From positions 2,294,001 through 2,358,000 of the forward strand of contig CM056874.1 in NCBI GenBank assembly GCA_029876055.1: 64,000 nt of DNA, read 5' to 3'. Below are positions 1 through 11,733 of the stretch, one piece after another. This DNA is from Madurella fahalii (taxonomy: Eukaryota > Ascomycota > Sordariomycetes > Sordariales). Within the stretch, counting starts at the first letter, position 1; each line of letters starts with the position of its first letter. The position numbers and the translations under genes are program-made. The notes under the pieces are model-generated. The model was not told the DNA's origin, did not search any database, and was given only the letters and a program-made list of their open reading frames with translations.

Positions 1-981
1 GAGATTCACATGTTCAGATTGTGTTCAGATGGCGCCAAAGCAGTCCAGCCGCTGCGCCTGTGATGACGAGTTTGAGTGCGACACGGCCCCCGTCTCCATC
101 ACCGTTGGCGCTCTGGAGGAGGCTCCGGTGCCCGGGCTTGACGCTTCCCAGGGATTATCGCTTCAAACACTTCCCACTAAGGTTGCTGAGTTGGTGAGAC
201 AGGTACGAGCGTTGCCGCAGCACGTCAAATGGTGAGTAACGAAACCTGGACATCGGATGGTAACAGTACTAACCAGGCGTTCCGTTTCCAGTGTCGTATT
301 TTCCACTTGGCGGATGAGTCTGGACGTTGTTGAAGCCGGCTTGAGCAATGCAGGCATCTCTTGCCTCCGTTACGACGGCAGAGTATCCGCGAAAGACAGA
401 CAAAGCGCTGTCGAGCGGTTCCAAAAAGACCCAAGCGCCAGGATCTTTCTGCTCACACTTGCATGTGGTGGAGTCGGGTATGCTAAAAACAAAACATTCA
501 CATGTTGCTCACCTGTCTAATAATATCCAAGCTTGACGCTCACCGCAGCCTCGCACGCGTACCTGTTGGAGCCGAACTGGTGAGATGACGAGTCCACCAC
601 AATCTCGTCTATGCGTGCTCTGACCACTTATCAGGAACCCGACACTCGAGGATCAAGCGCTGGCACGAATCCATCGCATTGGGCAGAAGCAAGAGGTCAC
701 GACTGTACGCTTCTATGTACAAGACACATTTGAGCAGGTAATTCTGATGCCCCCAAATGTCCTCGCCCTTGTCGTGGCTCACAACTGCGTAGCGAGTGAT
801 CGAATTACAAAACCTCAAGAGCAAACTCGCCGGCGTCATAACAGGGTCCGAAGACGGGGCCGAGACCGAGGAAAACGGTAGCTTTCTATGGGTTAGTGTC
901 TTTGTAGCTGCAGATGTAAATAAACTTCAGATTGTACTAATCAATTATTCCAAACAACAGAGGTTCCGGGCACTACTTTGA
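1..981 (+). CDS. SNF2-family DNA helicase/ATPase, C-terminal part (5' end outside window)
   Basis: This is the Helicase_C lobe of a SNF2-type chromatin or repair ATPase (Rad5/HLTF-like), a nuclear DNA translocase. Exons read: up to 231, 292-477, 532-579, 635-737, 793-891 and 961-981; all five introns are GT-AG, keep frame, and the first has a TACTAAC branch point. Recognisable blocks are KCVVFSTWRMSLD, CLRYDGR, a TLACGGVGLTLT stretch across intron 2, LLEPNWNP across intron 3, and the motif VI arginine region ARIHRIGQ. The tail RVIELQNLKSKLAGV is the usual C-terminal helix of this family. The N-terminal ATPase lobe would lie left of the window. The first ATG in view (29) follows a CAG and may simply be just after another acceptor. 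No disabling change was seen. Confidence 0.85.
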
Positions 982-1954
982 TGTTTTGCCAAAAGTTCTT
1001 CTGATTTCTCTGAGTTCGGACTGTCTATCATCCTTCCGTTACCGCGGCTGGCCATGGTTTTTGCTCGGCCTACTTCTCCCGCTAATTATATGGTGACAAT
1101 GCCAGCACGCAGGTAATGACATTTTTTGGGGAATGGCAAGTCACATCTCACTGATATCATGACATGTGCAAAATACCGAAGAGCATTGAAACTATCTGGT
1201 AGCGCATAAACCCGCCTACTCGAACAAACGTAGTGGTCTGTCTCTTAGTCTCTTAGGGTTGCTTTATTCTCACTGTGACTAGCACTGTCTTGCGTCAGCG
1301 GCGCGCTCTCTCTGTCGTTGTAGTTTTCCGGTGTGGCACAGAAAGGCGACTTACTACTGTATTTGTAGCTTGTGGTTGACGTTTAAGCTAGGTAGCGATT
1401 CCCTTTCTATGACCTTCTCCTTTGGTAATCTCGAGTTATAGCGCTGACCTGTGATGATATATTCTGCACTTTCTGGTTATTAATGATAGGTTGTTGTTTT
1501 GAGAAAAATAGACAGGTTAACGGGATCAGAGACAGTGTTAAATAGTAGGTTTCTTTTCTGTATTTTAAGCGAAAGAAAACGCGGTTAAGTGTTTAAGGAA
1601 GCTGTGGTGATAGTGGTGGTGATAGTGGTGGTGATAGTGGTGGTGATGGTGGTGGTGGTAGTGTAAGGACCTAAAACTGCGTCCTTGTAACTGTTACGGC
1701 CTGCTCCTGATACACCGAGGTGGGCCAGGTAAAGACAGATCGCAAGAGCGGACGAGGTCCAATTGCTCAAGGGGTAGGGGGATGCAAGATGACTGAATGT
1801 AACTAGCGGAACTCTCCAGGTGAATACACTGTCACACAGGTCGTAGATCCTAATGTAGGATCCCGAGTGAACAAGCAATGTTAACTGAATAATGTATTAC
1901 TAACGTGAGGAACTAAGAAGGTCCCTCACCTATCGTGGGCACGATGATGGTATC
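982..1954. other. Intergenic stretch downstream of the helicase gene
   Basis: No coding frame with recognisable homology was found here. It holds a GGT/GAT-rich microsatellite at 1604-1663 and ends where a Copia LTR fragment begins at 1955. Confidence 0.6.
1604..1663 (+). repeat. GTGGTGATA-type microsatellite
   Basis: A run of nine-base units (GTGGTGATA) decays into pure GGT near its right end. An apparent minus-strand reading frame with a Thr-rich tail here is caused by the repeat and is not a gene. Confidence 0.85.
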
Positions 1955-2092
1955 TGTTGGAAATGAGGACTGTCGTCGCAAATGAGCGACCCACTTTGTA
2001 CAGCTGGGGGCACCTGCCGACAGGTGTCGGATCATGTGACGGGTGCTCCCAGGGGTCAACTTTCTGAGCTCCCTGCTTCCTGAGCGATATCT
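1955..2092 (+). mobile_element. LTR fragment of an older Copia element
   Basis: The first about 138 bases match the start of the Copia-A LTR (TGTTGGAA...), but the variant bases (CCCAGGGGTCAACTTTC and GCTTCCTGAG) are shared with the fragment at 8372-8515 and not with Copia-A. The two fragments are therefore probably the two LTRs of one older element into which Copia-A inserted. Similarity stops at GCGATATCT, where a 25-bp tandem array begins. Confidence 0.75.
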
Positions 2093-2100
2093 CTATATCT

Positions 2101-2323
2101 CTATATAAGAGACTACAGGACTTCTCTATATAAGAGACTACAGGACTTCTCTATATAAGAGACTACAGGACTTCTCTATATAAGAGACTACAGGACTTCT
2201 CTATATAAGAGACTACAGGACTTCTCTATATAAGAGACTACAGGACTTCTCTATATAAGAGACTACAGGACTTCTCTATATAAGAGATTACAGGACTTCT
2301 CTATATAAGAGACTACAGGACTG
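2101..2323 (+). repeat. Nine tandem copies of a 25-bp unit containing CTATATAAG
   Basis: Unit: CTATATAAGAGACTACAGGA plus CTTCT, repeated nine times with one visible base change (GATTACAGG in copy eight). The array begins exactly where the older Copia LTR similarity ends and is followed by an A-run and then by sequence matching the 3' internal end of Copia. Each unit carries a TATATAAG string, so it may be an expanded promoter segment of a divergent LTR; that is inference. Confidence 0.9.
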
Positions 2324-2547
2324 AAAAAAAAACAACGGTTCGTAGGATGGTTGATTTGGCTGTAAAACAGGGTTTTCCTTAACTAATTGTTAGTGTTTTT
2401 GTGTTTTACGGGCTGCAAACCCCTAACAGCTTAGTAGTAAAGGATTACGATAGAGATACCCTAATAGATTACGATTGATCTGATAGCCTATAATAGATTT
2501 AAACGACTTAAGTGTTTCTAGGCGATTTAAGCCAGTTTCACCCTACG
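2324..2547 (+). mobile_element. 3' internal remnant of the older Copia element
   Basis: From about 2441 the sequence matches the end of the Copia-A internal region (compare 7948-8070: AGTAGTAAAGGATYACGATRGAGATAC and so on). It ends at 2547 with CTACG, the 5-bp target site of Copia-A; the same host sequence resumes at 8349. The 2324-2440 part matches nothing else that I recognise. Confidence 0.7.
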
Positions 2548-2810
2548 TGTTGGAAATGAGGACTGTCGTCGCAAATAAGCGACCCACTTTGTACAGCTGG
2601 GGGCACCTGCCGACAGGTGTCGGATCATATGACGGGGTACTCCCAGTCAACTTCCTGAGCTCCCTACTTCTTAAGCGATATCTGCAATGTAACCACACAC
2701 AACAACAGGGCGACTGCCCAGCCCATTGATAAAGACCTTCTAGATATATGTGGATCTGTGCCCAACGAGCCTGACTAATTAAGTAGGTGCTACAGACAAT
2801 AGTTCCAACA
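2548..2810 (+). repeat. Copia-A 5' LTR
   Basis: TG...CA ends with 8-bp inverted termini TGTTGGAA/TTCCAACA. It differs from the 3' LTR only by transitions. The internal region begins with GTTATAAGCC, where the primer-binding site should lie; I could not assign the priming tRNA. Confidence 0.9.
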
Positions 2811-2862
2811 GTTATAAGCCCGGTTAGCGATCTTTGCTTCTACAATCAGGAACTTCAGTCAG

Positions 2863-5800
2863 ATACGTACCCAAGATGCGATCAACGCGATTATCAACAA
2901 CTGTTGGAAGTGCAACGCAAGAGCAACGATCAAACCAGACAAGATAACCACCACGAAGACCGACGATACTACGGCTCGCCTCGCGAGCCCAGACGACTGG
3001 CGCGCGTAGAACCACGAGTTCCAATCGAAAGCCGTAGCCGCCGATCTTTAGGACAAGATCAACCCCGACGCAGATATCAGGGAGCCATTTCTGAGCTTTC
3101 CTCAGCCCCCTGATCTTACGAAGTTCGAAAAGCGAGAGCTCCCAGTAAGGCGATCAGAACGCTATACGACAGTTTCCTCAGCCGGAGCGGCGACGCCCAG
3201 TACGGCTACGATCGACGGCTCCTACGATTTCGATACCCAGAGCCAGGGAGCACTATACCAAGAGCGCATCGATATCGGGGCCAAGCCCAAATCCATTATA
3301 GAGCTCTCGACCGCTAGAAGGAGCTCCTACTTACTTGAATATACCGAATATACAACGCAGCTACAACACTTCGAGAAAGAGAAAGACAATACTAAGGAGC
3401 TTAAGGCGTAGGTCAACAATACAGTTTCAAGCTACTTACAGCAAGTCTCCTATAATCCTACGGCCTCGCTAGTAGTATAGTATGCGAATCTATACGATCA
3501 GGTCGGCATTACCGAAGTGCGTAAGAAGATGATCGTGCGAGATATATACCTCGAAGCGATCAAGCCGCTTATGTGCCCCCAAAAGGATACGAGCGCATAG
3601 CTTCGAACCTGGGAGTACACGATGGCCCATATATAGAATAAAATAGTAGCCGAGGCTAAGGGATTATCTTCTTAGTTCCCCGACTTTAAGAGAGCAATAA
3701 AGGGTATAGGATACACTGACTGGTACCGGATCTACCGGATACTCTATTCGAAGGAGATCGAAAGCAATACCCTGGAATACCGCAAGCTCAGTAACGACTT
3801 CCAGGACGAGATCCGCAACGTTCAGAGGAACGAAAGCAAGTTATATATCACGAGAGGTGCGTTTGCAACCACTTTCGCCGATCAAGGCGATACCGATAAT
3901 AGAACTACTAAGCACTTGCAATCGAGAAGCAACAATACCTGTACACGCAAGAGAGGATATACTAGAGGAAAGCTATCGGGCTATAGAGTATACGAATACC
4001 TATACCGCCTTAATCAGTACTTCTATATAACAGATCAGCCACTACCACGGTAGTTCGAGAAAAGGGAGCACGTCGTCGAGCTCGTCAGACGGAACCTCGA
4101 AAGAGATCCCCAACTGCAAAAGGAAGTTACCCAGCTCAACAAGAAAGCCAGGAGCTTAAGCTCCAAGCCCAACAACACTGAACAATAGAGGCTAAGAAGC
4201 AGATCACTAGTAGGCCAGTCGATACAAAATCGGGTACGATCTCCTATACAAGAAACCAGGGCCAAAGTGAAATTCGAGGATAACAGTTGACTATCTAAGA
4301 AGATCGCGGAGGTCAATGCCGCCTTTATAGCAGTAGGATCAGCACTGTCAGCAGTTACCTACCCACTACAGTACTCAGCGATCCTCGATTCAGGCACTAC
4401 AATCCACATCTTCAACGAGCCGAGCCGTTTTCTTAACCTCAGAAGTACGCTCCTAGGAGATAAGATCTAGGCAGGGGATTACTACCTGCCTATCCTTGGA
4501 TATAGGGAGGTAGATATCGAAGTTCGCTCTCCACTAGGATACCAACGCTTTCTGTACCTGCAAGGTATAGCACTCTGCAAAGAAATGACATACAACCTTA
4601 TATTACTACGCCGCCTCAAGGAATCCAGATACTACTGGGATACGCACTCAACGCCTACCCTACTGAAGAGAGTAGAGGGTATACCGTTCTATATACTCGA
4701 GGATCACCACAATCAATTTGTACTGGAGTACATTGCAGGCGAGATCACCAACACTACCTTCGTAGCGCGCTGTAACAAGTTCAACACCTAGACTAAGCGG
4801 AGGTCCAGATGCGTTGCAGGCGCTACATAGCACCTATAAATGGGCCATCCAGGCCCAAGAGCGCTTAAACGCCTCGTCAACGCAACAGAAGGAACTAAGA
4901 TTAAGGCGCTCGCTACCTATAAATACAATACCTGTACACTCAGTAAGATAAAGCGACAGATCCGCCGTAAGCCCAGAGATCTGGATAGAATCCTCCCTGG
5001 AGAGCGTCTCGCCCTCGACTTCTACGACTTTGAGCCCGATCAATAGGGATTTAAGACCCTAATACTCATTATCGACAGGTACTCTAGGTATATATAGGAT
5101 TACTACCTTACTAACAAGGAGGCACCTATGATTATAGACGCCCTCGAGTCCCTAGCATCAATACTAGAGTTCCATTTCAAGATAAAGATCAAAACTATCG
5201 AGTCCGATAACGAGATCGTCAAGAGCTACGCAATCAAAGCGTATCTTACCTCGAAGTCAATCAAGTCTAAGCCCTCGCCCCTATACATACAGGACCTCAA
5301 CGGCGCAGCCGAGCGCTCGGGAGGTATAATCAAGAACAAGATACACTCGATAAGAGTAGACGTGAAGCTCCCAAGCTCCCTCTAGATGGAGATCAATGCA
5401 ACCGCAGTATACCTAGTAAACCGGACGCTACAGTACCGGATAAGATAGAAGACGCTGTAGGAGATCCTATACGTATACTACGGAGAGCGAAAGAAGCTAT
5501 AATTAGGGCATTTACAAGTATTCGGTTATAAGGTATATACAATAACCGCTTAGGCAATAAAGAAAGAAAAGCGCCTCAAGCAACTCGATCTATACGCCTG
5601 GATCGGATACCTTATTAGATACACCTCTACAAATATATATAGGATATAGAATCCTCTATACAACGAAGTCATAATCACCTATAATATAATCTTCAATGAA
5701 GAAGAGTTCTTTAATAGCAATCTTAAAAGCCTAAAGAACGATATTAGAGAAGTAGATTTAGAGGAATTCACTCGATTACTACAGTAGTACTCTATAAACG

Positions 5801-7999
5801 CCCTAGAACCTAGTAAGATACCTACTTACGAGCCTTCCTAGGAGAACCCAGATTATAGGGTATAGAGCTACGAGCTTATTGCATAAGAGCCAGCCGCTAG
5901 AGGGACCCGACTGGATTTAAGCCTAGATCAATAGGGTATCCGGATAGAGGGATCGATCCTAGGCGCATAGAAGGCTATAGAGAAAATCTATATAGAGGCA
6001 CGGTTTAAGCCACTCCCAATGCCGTCGCCGTCGCTATTAGCTGCGATAATCGCTGCTACGTTCTACAGATCAATAGAAGCACTCAGAGATAGACTTATAA
6101 GCGATCAACGCCAATCAAATAGGATCAACTATATTTGTAGGATTAAGCTCTACCGTACTGAAAGCTAGAAAGCTGCGTTCCTAGGAGGAACCTAGATAAG
6201 CGAGATCAACCAAGATAGCTATAAGCTCTTAAGAGTATAGGCAGCGAGGAAGTCGATTAAAGACCCTCTATTGAAGAACCGGGTAACGATTACCTATAAG
6301 GAAATAGAAAGAAGGTTCAGATCAAACGAGCGTATCTACTATAGGGAACTCCCAGAGCTACCTAACAAGCACCACGATCTCAAGGATCATCCCTTAGGAT
6401 CGCAATTCGAAGAAGCTAAATGCGATTACCTCGAGAGCCACAACTACGTAGAATCCTGGCTCGAGGTTAGAAAAGCCGAGGTAACGGGGTATAAGATCCT
6501 CGACTGCCGATAGGTATATGTATATAAGTTCAATAAGTATAGCATCTTTACTAAAGCGAAGGCGCGCCTTATAGTAAGAGGCAATTAACAAATCAAAGAC
6601 CCGGATCAAGAGATATATGCTACAACGCTCGCTAGAAGATCTTTCTACACGATTATAGCGATTGCCACGCACTTCGATTTAGAGCTCCTGCAGTACGATA
6701 TATCTAACGCCTTTGTCAATACAGATCTCAATAAAGTAGTATTTATATATATAGCCCCTGGATACTGTAAAAGGGGGACCATCTTGTAGCTCAGAAAAGC
6801 CCTCTACAGATTACGAAGATTACCGCTTCTATAGCAACGAACGTTTATAACGACTGTAGTCGTAATAGGATTTAATCCAGTTCCCCACGAGCTATATGCC
6901 TTCATCAAGAACGGGATCATTATCTTCGTATATATAGACGATATTGTCCTAGCGTTTTCCGAGTGCCTAAGAAAAGCCGCCTTCAGTGCAATCGCTAGGA
7001 TCAACGTACAATATAAATTGATAGGAGGAAATCCACTACAGTAGTTCTTAGGGATCGAAGTCTTAAGGGATTATAAGAAGTACCTAATCTAGCTGTCCCA
7101 ATCCGTATATATTAATAAGATCGCTAACTTAGCACGATCAGAATAGCCTATAGCAACGCCTTTAAGCTGTAACGAACTCCTCCTATACAATAGGAGCGCT
7201 ATCTACAACAAAAGGCACCGATATATATACAAAGTCGGATCAATCTTATATATAGCCGTAATTATATGTCCGGATATTACCTTCGCGATCTCGCACTTCA
7301 TGCACTTCGTTATGAATCTCGGACCGCTCTACAACAAAGTAGCCAACAGAGTTTTGCTCTACTTTAAAAGAACAAGCTCCCTAGTACTCCAGATAGGAGG
7401 TAGTAATGGCCTCTAAGTCGCTAGCGACGTATCATTCGCGGATAATACACTTAATTATAAGAGCTTCTAGGCATATGCAATAAAGCTATTTAGTAGGATG
7501 ATAGGATAGCGCGCAAATAAGTAGGATATAGTAACGATGTCTACTATAGAGGCTGAGCTCCTTGCTCTCTTGTAGGCAGTAAAGGAGTCGCTCTATATAA
7601 GCCACCTATTGAAGGATCTAAGCGTTTCCCTTAACAACAAGCACATCACAATAGAGTATGACAATATATAGACGATACGACTAGTAAGTGTAGAGTACAT
7701 GGTATTCAAGACGAGCCTGAGACACGTTGATATCTATAACCATTGGCTACGACAAGAAGTTCAACGAAGCGCGATTAACGTCAAATATACGAAAAGCACC
7801 GAGATAATCGCGGACAGCCTTATAAAGGCACTGAGTAGGGAGAAACACGATCACTTCGTAATCCAGATGAGCCTCGTAGATATAGAGGATAGACTGGCAG
7901 AGTGTAGGGAAGCAGAGGATCAGTAGCAGGAGCACCTGGACGCAGAGGAAGTAGTAGTAAAGGATCACGATGGAGATACTCTGATGGATTACGATTGAT
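2863..7999 (+). pseudogene. Copia-A Gag-Pol polyprotein, about 45 in-frame stops
   Basis: One frame runs from about 2863 to a TGA at 7997-7999 and would encode roughly 1700 residues. Domains in order: Gag to about 4.3 kb; aspartic protease around AILDSGTTIHIF (near 4380); integrase with the pre-integrase MGHPGPRALKRL (4840) and IDRYSRY, IESDNE and NGAAERSGG blocks (5.0-5.4 kb); reverse transcriptase with LLQYDISNAFVN and YIDDIVL (6.7-6.95 kb); RNase H with ASDVSFADN and STIEAELLAL (7.4-7.6 kb). My hand count of internal stops is about 39 TAG, 5 TAA and 1 TGA. Comparison with Copia-C (49.4 kb) shows TAG at Gln (SSQAYA) and at Trp (GWRANK) positions, as expected from CAG-to-TAG and TGG-to-TAG. 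The likely initiator codon (2863) reads ATA. Confidence 0.88.
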
Positions 8000-8085
8000 C
8001 TGACGGCCTATGATAGATTTGAGCGATTTGAGCGTTTCTGGGCGATTTGAGCCAGTTTCGCCCTGCGGGCTCAACTGGGGAGGTG

Positions 8086-8348
8086 TGTTGGAAATAAGGA
8101 CTGTCGTTGCAAATGAGCGACCCACTTTGTACAGCTAGGGGCACCTGCCGACAGGTATCGGATCATGTGACGGGGTGCTCCTAGTCAACTTCCTGAGCTC
8201 CCTACTTCTTGAGCGATATCTGCAATGTAACTATACACAACAACAGGGCGACTGCCCAGCCCATTAATGAAGACCTTCTAGATATGTATGGATCTATGCC
8301 CAACGAGCCTGACTAATTAAGTGGGTACCACAGACAATAGTTCCAACA
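8086..8348 (+). repeat. Copia-A 3' LTR
   Basis: 263 bp, same ends as the 5' LTR, preceded by the purine tract CTGGGGAGGTG. It is followed at once by the right copy of the CTACG target duplication. Confidence 0.9.
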
Positions 8349-8515
8349 CTACGGGTTCAACTGGGGAGATATGTTGGAAACAAGGACTGTCGTCGCAAAT
8401 GAGCGACCTACTTTGTACAGCTAGGGGCACCTGCCGACAGGTGTCAGATCATGTGACGGGTACTCCCAGGGGTCAACTTTCTGAGCTCCCTGCTTCCTGA
8501 GCGATATCTGCAATG
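8349..8515 (+). mobile_element. Right-hand remnant of the older Copia (PPT and truncated 3' LTR)
   Basis: After the target duplication the host reads GGGTTCAACTGGGGAGATA, the polypurine region, and then an LTR start at 8372. The LTR breaks off after GCGATATCTGCAATG near 8515. It shares diagnostic bases with the LTR fragment at 1955-2092. Confidence 0.78.
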
Positions 8516-9840
8516 CATAAAAGTTTAAATAGGTAATAACGAATAGCGATAAGCCGTTTCTTGCTATCAATATAGATAATAGTCTTCGGTATCTGATTAT
8601 ATTCATCTTTTTCGAGTACAAACTCCAGCTAGCAGAAGTTTTATAATACACCTCTACTAAAATATTATATAATGATACTGATATCCGGGCAGTCGATAGA
8701 GATACAAATAATACAGAGCCTACCCAATCTAACACCCTCAGGCCGGAAACTACCGACTTTATAGACAAAGAGCTCTACTTCGGATATAAGTGTCGCTATA
8801 TAACTGAATAATAGAATAGTAGATGATATCGCAGTTCGTAGTTAATAGAGGTCGAGGTATAATACCCTGAAGTCTTTCTACTAATAGATAGTATATAATT
8901 CGTCAATACTAATAAATATAATATACCAGTTAAATACTATAGTACTATTCAGTAAGGAAGTCCTGTAGATTATATCTGCTATACCAGGTACGAAGCTGTT
9001 CCTAAAGTTACTGAGTTCTCTTGAGGCTGATAGTGTCTTGAACTAAACTATTGTTAGCTTTATATATAGATTAACCCTCTATAGAATCCACACCTTGTAT
9101 ATGATCCGAGTTATCTCTAGATGTCGAGTTTGTATAGATAGATTCCTGGCTCGACAGAACAGGAGAGCCCTAGATATAATCCGAGTTATATCTAGGTATT
9201 GAGCTTATATAGATAAGGTACTAGCTTGATGGTGGTAGAGAGGAGAGTTCTGACGTTGGAAGTAGTCGGCTAGAAGATAGTAGGGATAAGAGTTTCGATG
9301 ATAGGAGGGGTAACTGTAGGTTGGAATGCAATCGGTTTATCGGTGGCAATAGAGGTGAAGATAGTAGTGTATCGGGTAGTAAAGAGTTCTGAAATTGCAA
9401 ATCCTCTATTTCCTATTAATTTGAGGGTTTTGGTACGTCAACTATATAGAAAATCCAAGTGTTGTTCTGATGGCCAGAATTTCTATGACATGAGATACGA
9501 AAAAGTTTGTAACGACCTCAGACCAGCTGGCGCTGTTTTTGCATTGCGATTCTGATTGGCTGATTATAGATGCGGGGTTTTTTGCGACCTACATAGCCAA
9601 AAACGCCAAGCGCCAGAGCTGTGGCTGAGAACCTGAGACTACTTGGGAGGCACGTTGACGACGACGTGGAGGCATTTTGGAGAGCTTTTCTGAACTGTAG
9701 AATTAAGAGAGTTGGGAGGAGAGGAATGGCCCGTAAAAATTGAGTGGCCCGTAAAAATTGAATATGGGGCCTGTAAGTGGGATCGGCAGCTAAGACTTTT
9801 TGGGCCAATGAAAATTTATAACAGCAATTGACCAAATCCT
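8516..9840. other. AT-rich, TpA-rich tract with no recognised gene
   Basis: Base composition resembles mutated transposon DNA, but no domain could be read on either strand. It contains a diverged direct repeat of about 75 bp (about 9099-9160 and 9172-9235, core ATCCGAGTTATCTCTAG then TATAGATA) and a short tandem pair of ATGGCCCGTAAAAATTGA at 9726-9762. Confidence 0.5.
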
Positions 9841-10495
9841 ATTACTTCCTCTACGTCTAGGCGCTCCTGCTACTGATCTTCTACTTCCCTACACTCTGCT
9901 AGTCTATCCTCTATATCTACGAGACTCATCTGAGCTACGAAGTGATTGTATTTCTACTTGCTTAGTGCCTTTGTAAGGTCGTCCGCGATTATCTCGGTGC
10001 TCTTCGTGTACTTGATGTTAATCGCGTTTCGCTGAACTTCTTGTCGTAGCTAGTGGTTGTAGATATTAACGTGCCTCAGGCTCGTCTTGAATGCCATATA
10101 CTCTGCGCTTACTAGTTGTATTGTCTATATATTGTTACATTCTATTGTAATATACTCGTCGTCGAGGGAAATGCTTAGATCTTTCAATAGGCGGCTTATA
10201 TAGAGCAACTCCTTTACTGCCTACAAGAGAGCGAGGAGCTCAGCCTTTGTAGTAGACGTCGTTACTATATCGTACTTATTTGTACGCTATTCTATTATCC
10301 TACTAAACAGCTTCATTGTATATGCCTAGGAGCTCTTGTGATTAAGCGTATTATCCGTGAATAACGCGTTACTAGCGACTTAGAGGCTATTACCACCTCC
10401 TATCTAGAGCGCTAGAGAGTTTATTCTCTTAAGGTAGAGCAAAACTCTATCGGCTGCCTTGTTATAGAGCGGTCTGGGATTTATAACTGTTAATA
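9841..10495 (-). mobile_element. Copia RNase H and 3' end fragment, reversed
   Basis: The reverse complement matches Copia-A from about 7310 to 7960, the RNase H domain and the tail ending in an acidic Asp/Glu stretch. Stops occupy similar positions, so this is a second RIP-type copy of the family. Neither LTR is attached and both edges are truncations. Confidence 0.8.
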
Positions 10496-11222
10496 TATAA
10501 GCTTAGAAAATATAAAAAGAGCTATATATATCTCTAAGCTACAACCCTAACCCTAAGTTAATATTCTCTTAGCAATATAAGGGAGTCCATATATATTGCA
10601 ATTAATTTAATTAACTTTGAAATAGGATCAAGAGATTGAAATCCAGGTCTACGGAACTAAACTATATGAAACCCGGCTCTATAGAACCGGATCCAAGGCA
10701 CCTATACTAATATTGGGTCAGACACTGATCCGGATCGCTGTGATCCGTTGCAGATCACAGTAATCAATATCTGTACCTATACAACAGTTTCGTATCTCTG
10801 TACCTAGAACCTAAGCCTGAAACTATAGATCCGGATCACTGTGATCCGATACGATCAAACGTGATCCATACGCCCGGACCCATATCCGTGGATCTGGATC
10901 CTAGTAGTTCAATGCAAGGAAATAAGGATAAGAGGGAGTTTCGTCCTTGTCTCCAAATCCTGGACAGTTAAGCAGCAGTGACGTCTGGCACGTACACACA
11001 TACAATCAAAACGCACGATCAATTGCATTTACTTTGAAAAACACTCTGCACTTGAGACTTGAACCCTGAACCTCATCTTTGTCAATGTTCCTACCTACCG
11101 CTGTACTTGCCGACCGTGTTCTCTGTTGCAAGAGTCTCCCGCTCTCACAGGTTAAGTAGTACCATCCCAACCTTTCGCTTCTCACCTTACCCTGTGCTAG
11201 GTAAAAGGGAGGTCTTTGCCTC
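10496..11222. other. Non-coding region with palindromic GGATC motifs
   Basis: No gene seen. It holds two copies of a 17-base near-palindrome CGGATCRCTGTGATCCG (10731-10747, one mismatch; 10832-10848, perfect), several further GGATCC/GATCCGG strings, and a two-unit CCCTAA run at about 10545-10556. The motif also occurs in a solo LTR at 58.48-58.52 kb, so part of this region may be an eroded LTR. Confidence 0.55.
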
Positions 11223-11669
11223 TTGACAAGCTACCTTATAGTCAGTGTTTATCAAACTCGAGTTTCCAACTATCAAAGCAGCTCTCCCACCTCAATGCTA
11301 ACTACTATAGATCGATTAGTTAAAGGTATAACGACTGTGATACACGAGGTGGCTCTTCTCCGTATAGAGGTCTCTTCGCTATGTAAGGCCAATGAGGAGC
11401 TTAGTAAGAGACGGAGAGCCAAAAAAACACGTGTGCGGCTTGGAGGGTCACTTACTGTACAAGAGGTACAGGATCTACTGGATTAGAAGGCTGTGGGTGA
11501 GCAGGTAATCCAGGAAATACGACAAAATGGTGGTGGTGCAAAGGGGTCTCGTACGAAGATTCGGTGTTGTAGCGTGTGCGGCAAGCCTGGCTATAATGCA
11601 CGTACGTGCAAGGAGGCTGCAGAATCGTCTGATTCATCTGTTTCTGATTCAGTTATTGTTATTTCCTAG
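11223..11669 (+). pseudogene. Fot1/pogo transposase, C-terminal fragment with zinc knuckle
   Basis: The frame encodes the basic, coiled C-terminal part of a pogo-type transposase (SSLCKANEELSKRRRAKKTR), one in-frame TAG at 11487 (Gln in the copy at 55.1 kb), and a terminal CCHC knuckle CCSVCGKPGYNARTC followed by an acidic Ser-rich tail and stop at 11667-11669. The catalytic DDE domain is missing to the left. Copies with that domain lie at 55-57 kb and 58-59 kb. Confidence 0.8.
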
Positions 11670-11733
11670 TGTTGTAGTTGTGTAATTGAGGATAGCTGTG
11701 AGGGGGTGGTAGAAAATTTACGACTCGCTTGTT

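Larger units (their letters stand above)
2548..8348 (+). mobile_element. Copia-A: complete Ty1/Copia LTR retrotransposon, inactivated
   Basis: Two 263-bp LTRs starting TGTTGGAA and ending TTCCAACA bound a 5.8-kb element flanked by a perfect 5-bp duplication CTACG (2543-2547 and 8349-8353). The order of coding domains (gag, protease, integrase, reverse transcriptase, RNase H) is the Copia order. The two LTRs differ at about 19 positions by eye, all transitions. The host sequence is the 3' end of another copy of the same family, so this is a nested, same-family insertion. Every coding domain carries stops, so the copy cannot move by itself. Confidence 0.92.

Noticed and set aside
2101..2323. 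CRISPR-like array
   Set aside because: The 25-bp units are contiguous with no spacers, and the genome is eukaryotic; it is a plain tandem repeat.
2787..3113. Apparent 108-codon Arg-rich gene at the start of Copia-A
   Set aside because: It is a shifted frame over Gag. The true frame, shared with protease, integrase and reverse transcriptase, continues through this region with TAG codons.
2548..8348. Reassignment of TAG as a sense codon in the retrotransposons
   Set aside because: TAG stands at both Trp and Gln positions, TAA and TGA also occur, and the intact host genes use TAG as a normal stop (for example the P450). Transition mutation explains it better.
10543..10556. Interstitial telomeric repeat
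   Set aside because: Only two CCCTAA units; too short in an AT-rich sequence to infer a telomere fusion.
11050..11160. tRNA-like stretch (TTCAAGTC-type loop on the minus strand)
   Set aside because: The flanking bases cannot form the T stem or an acceptor stem.
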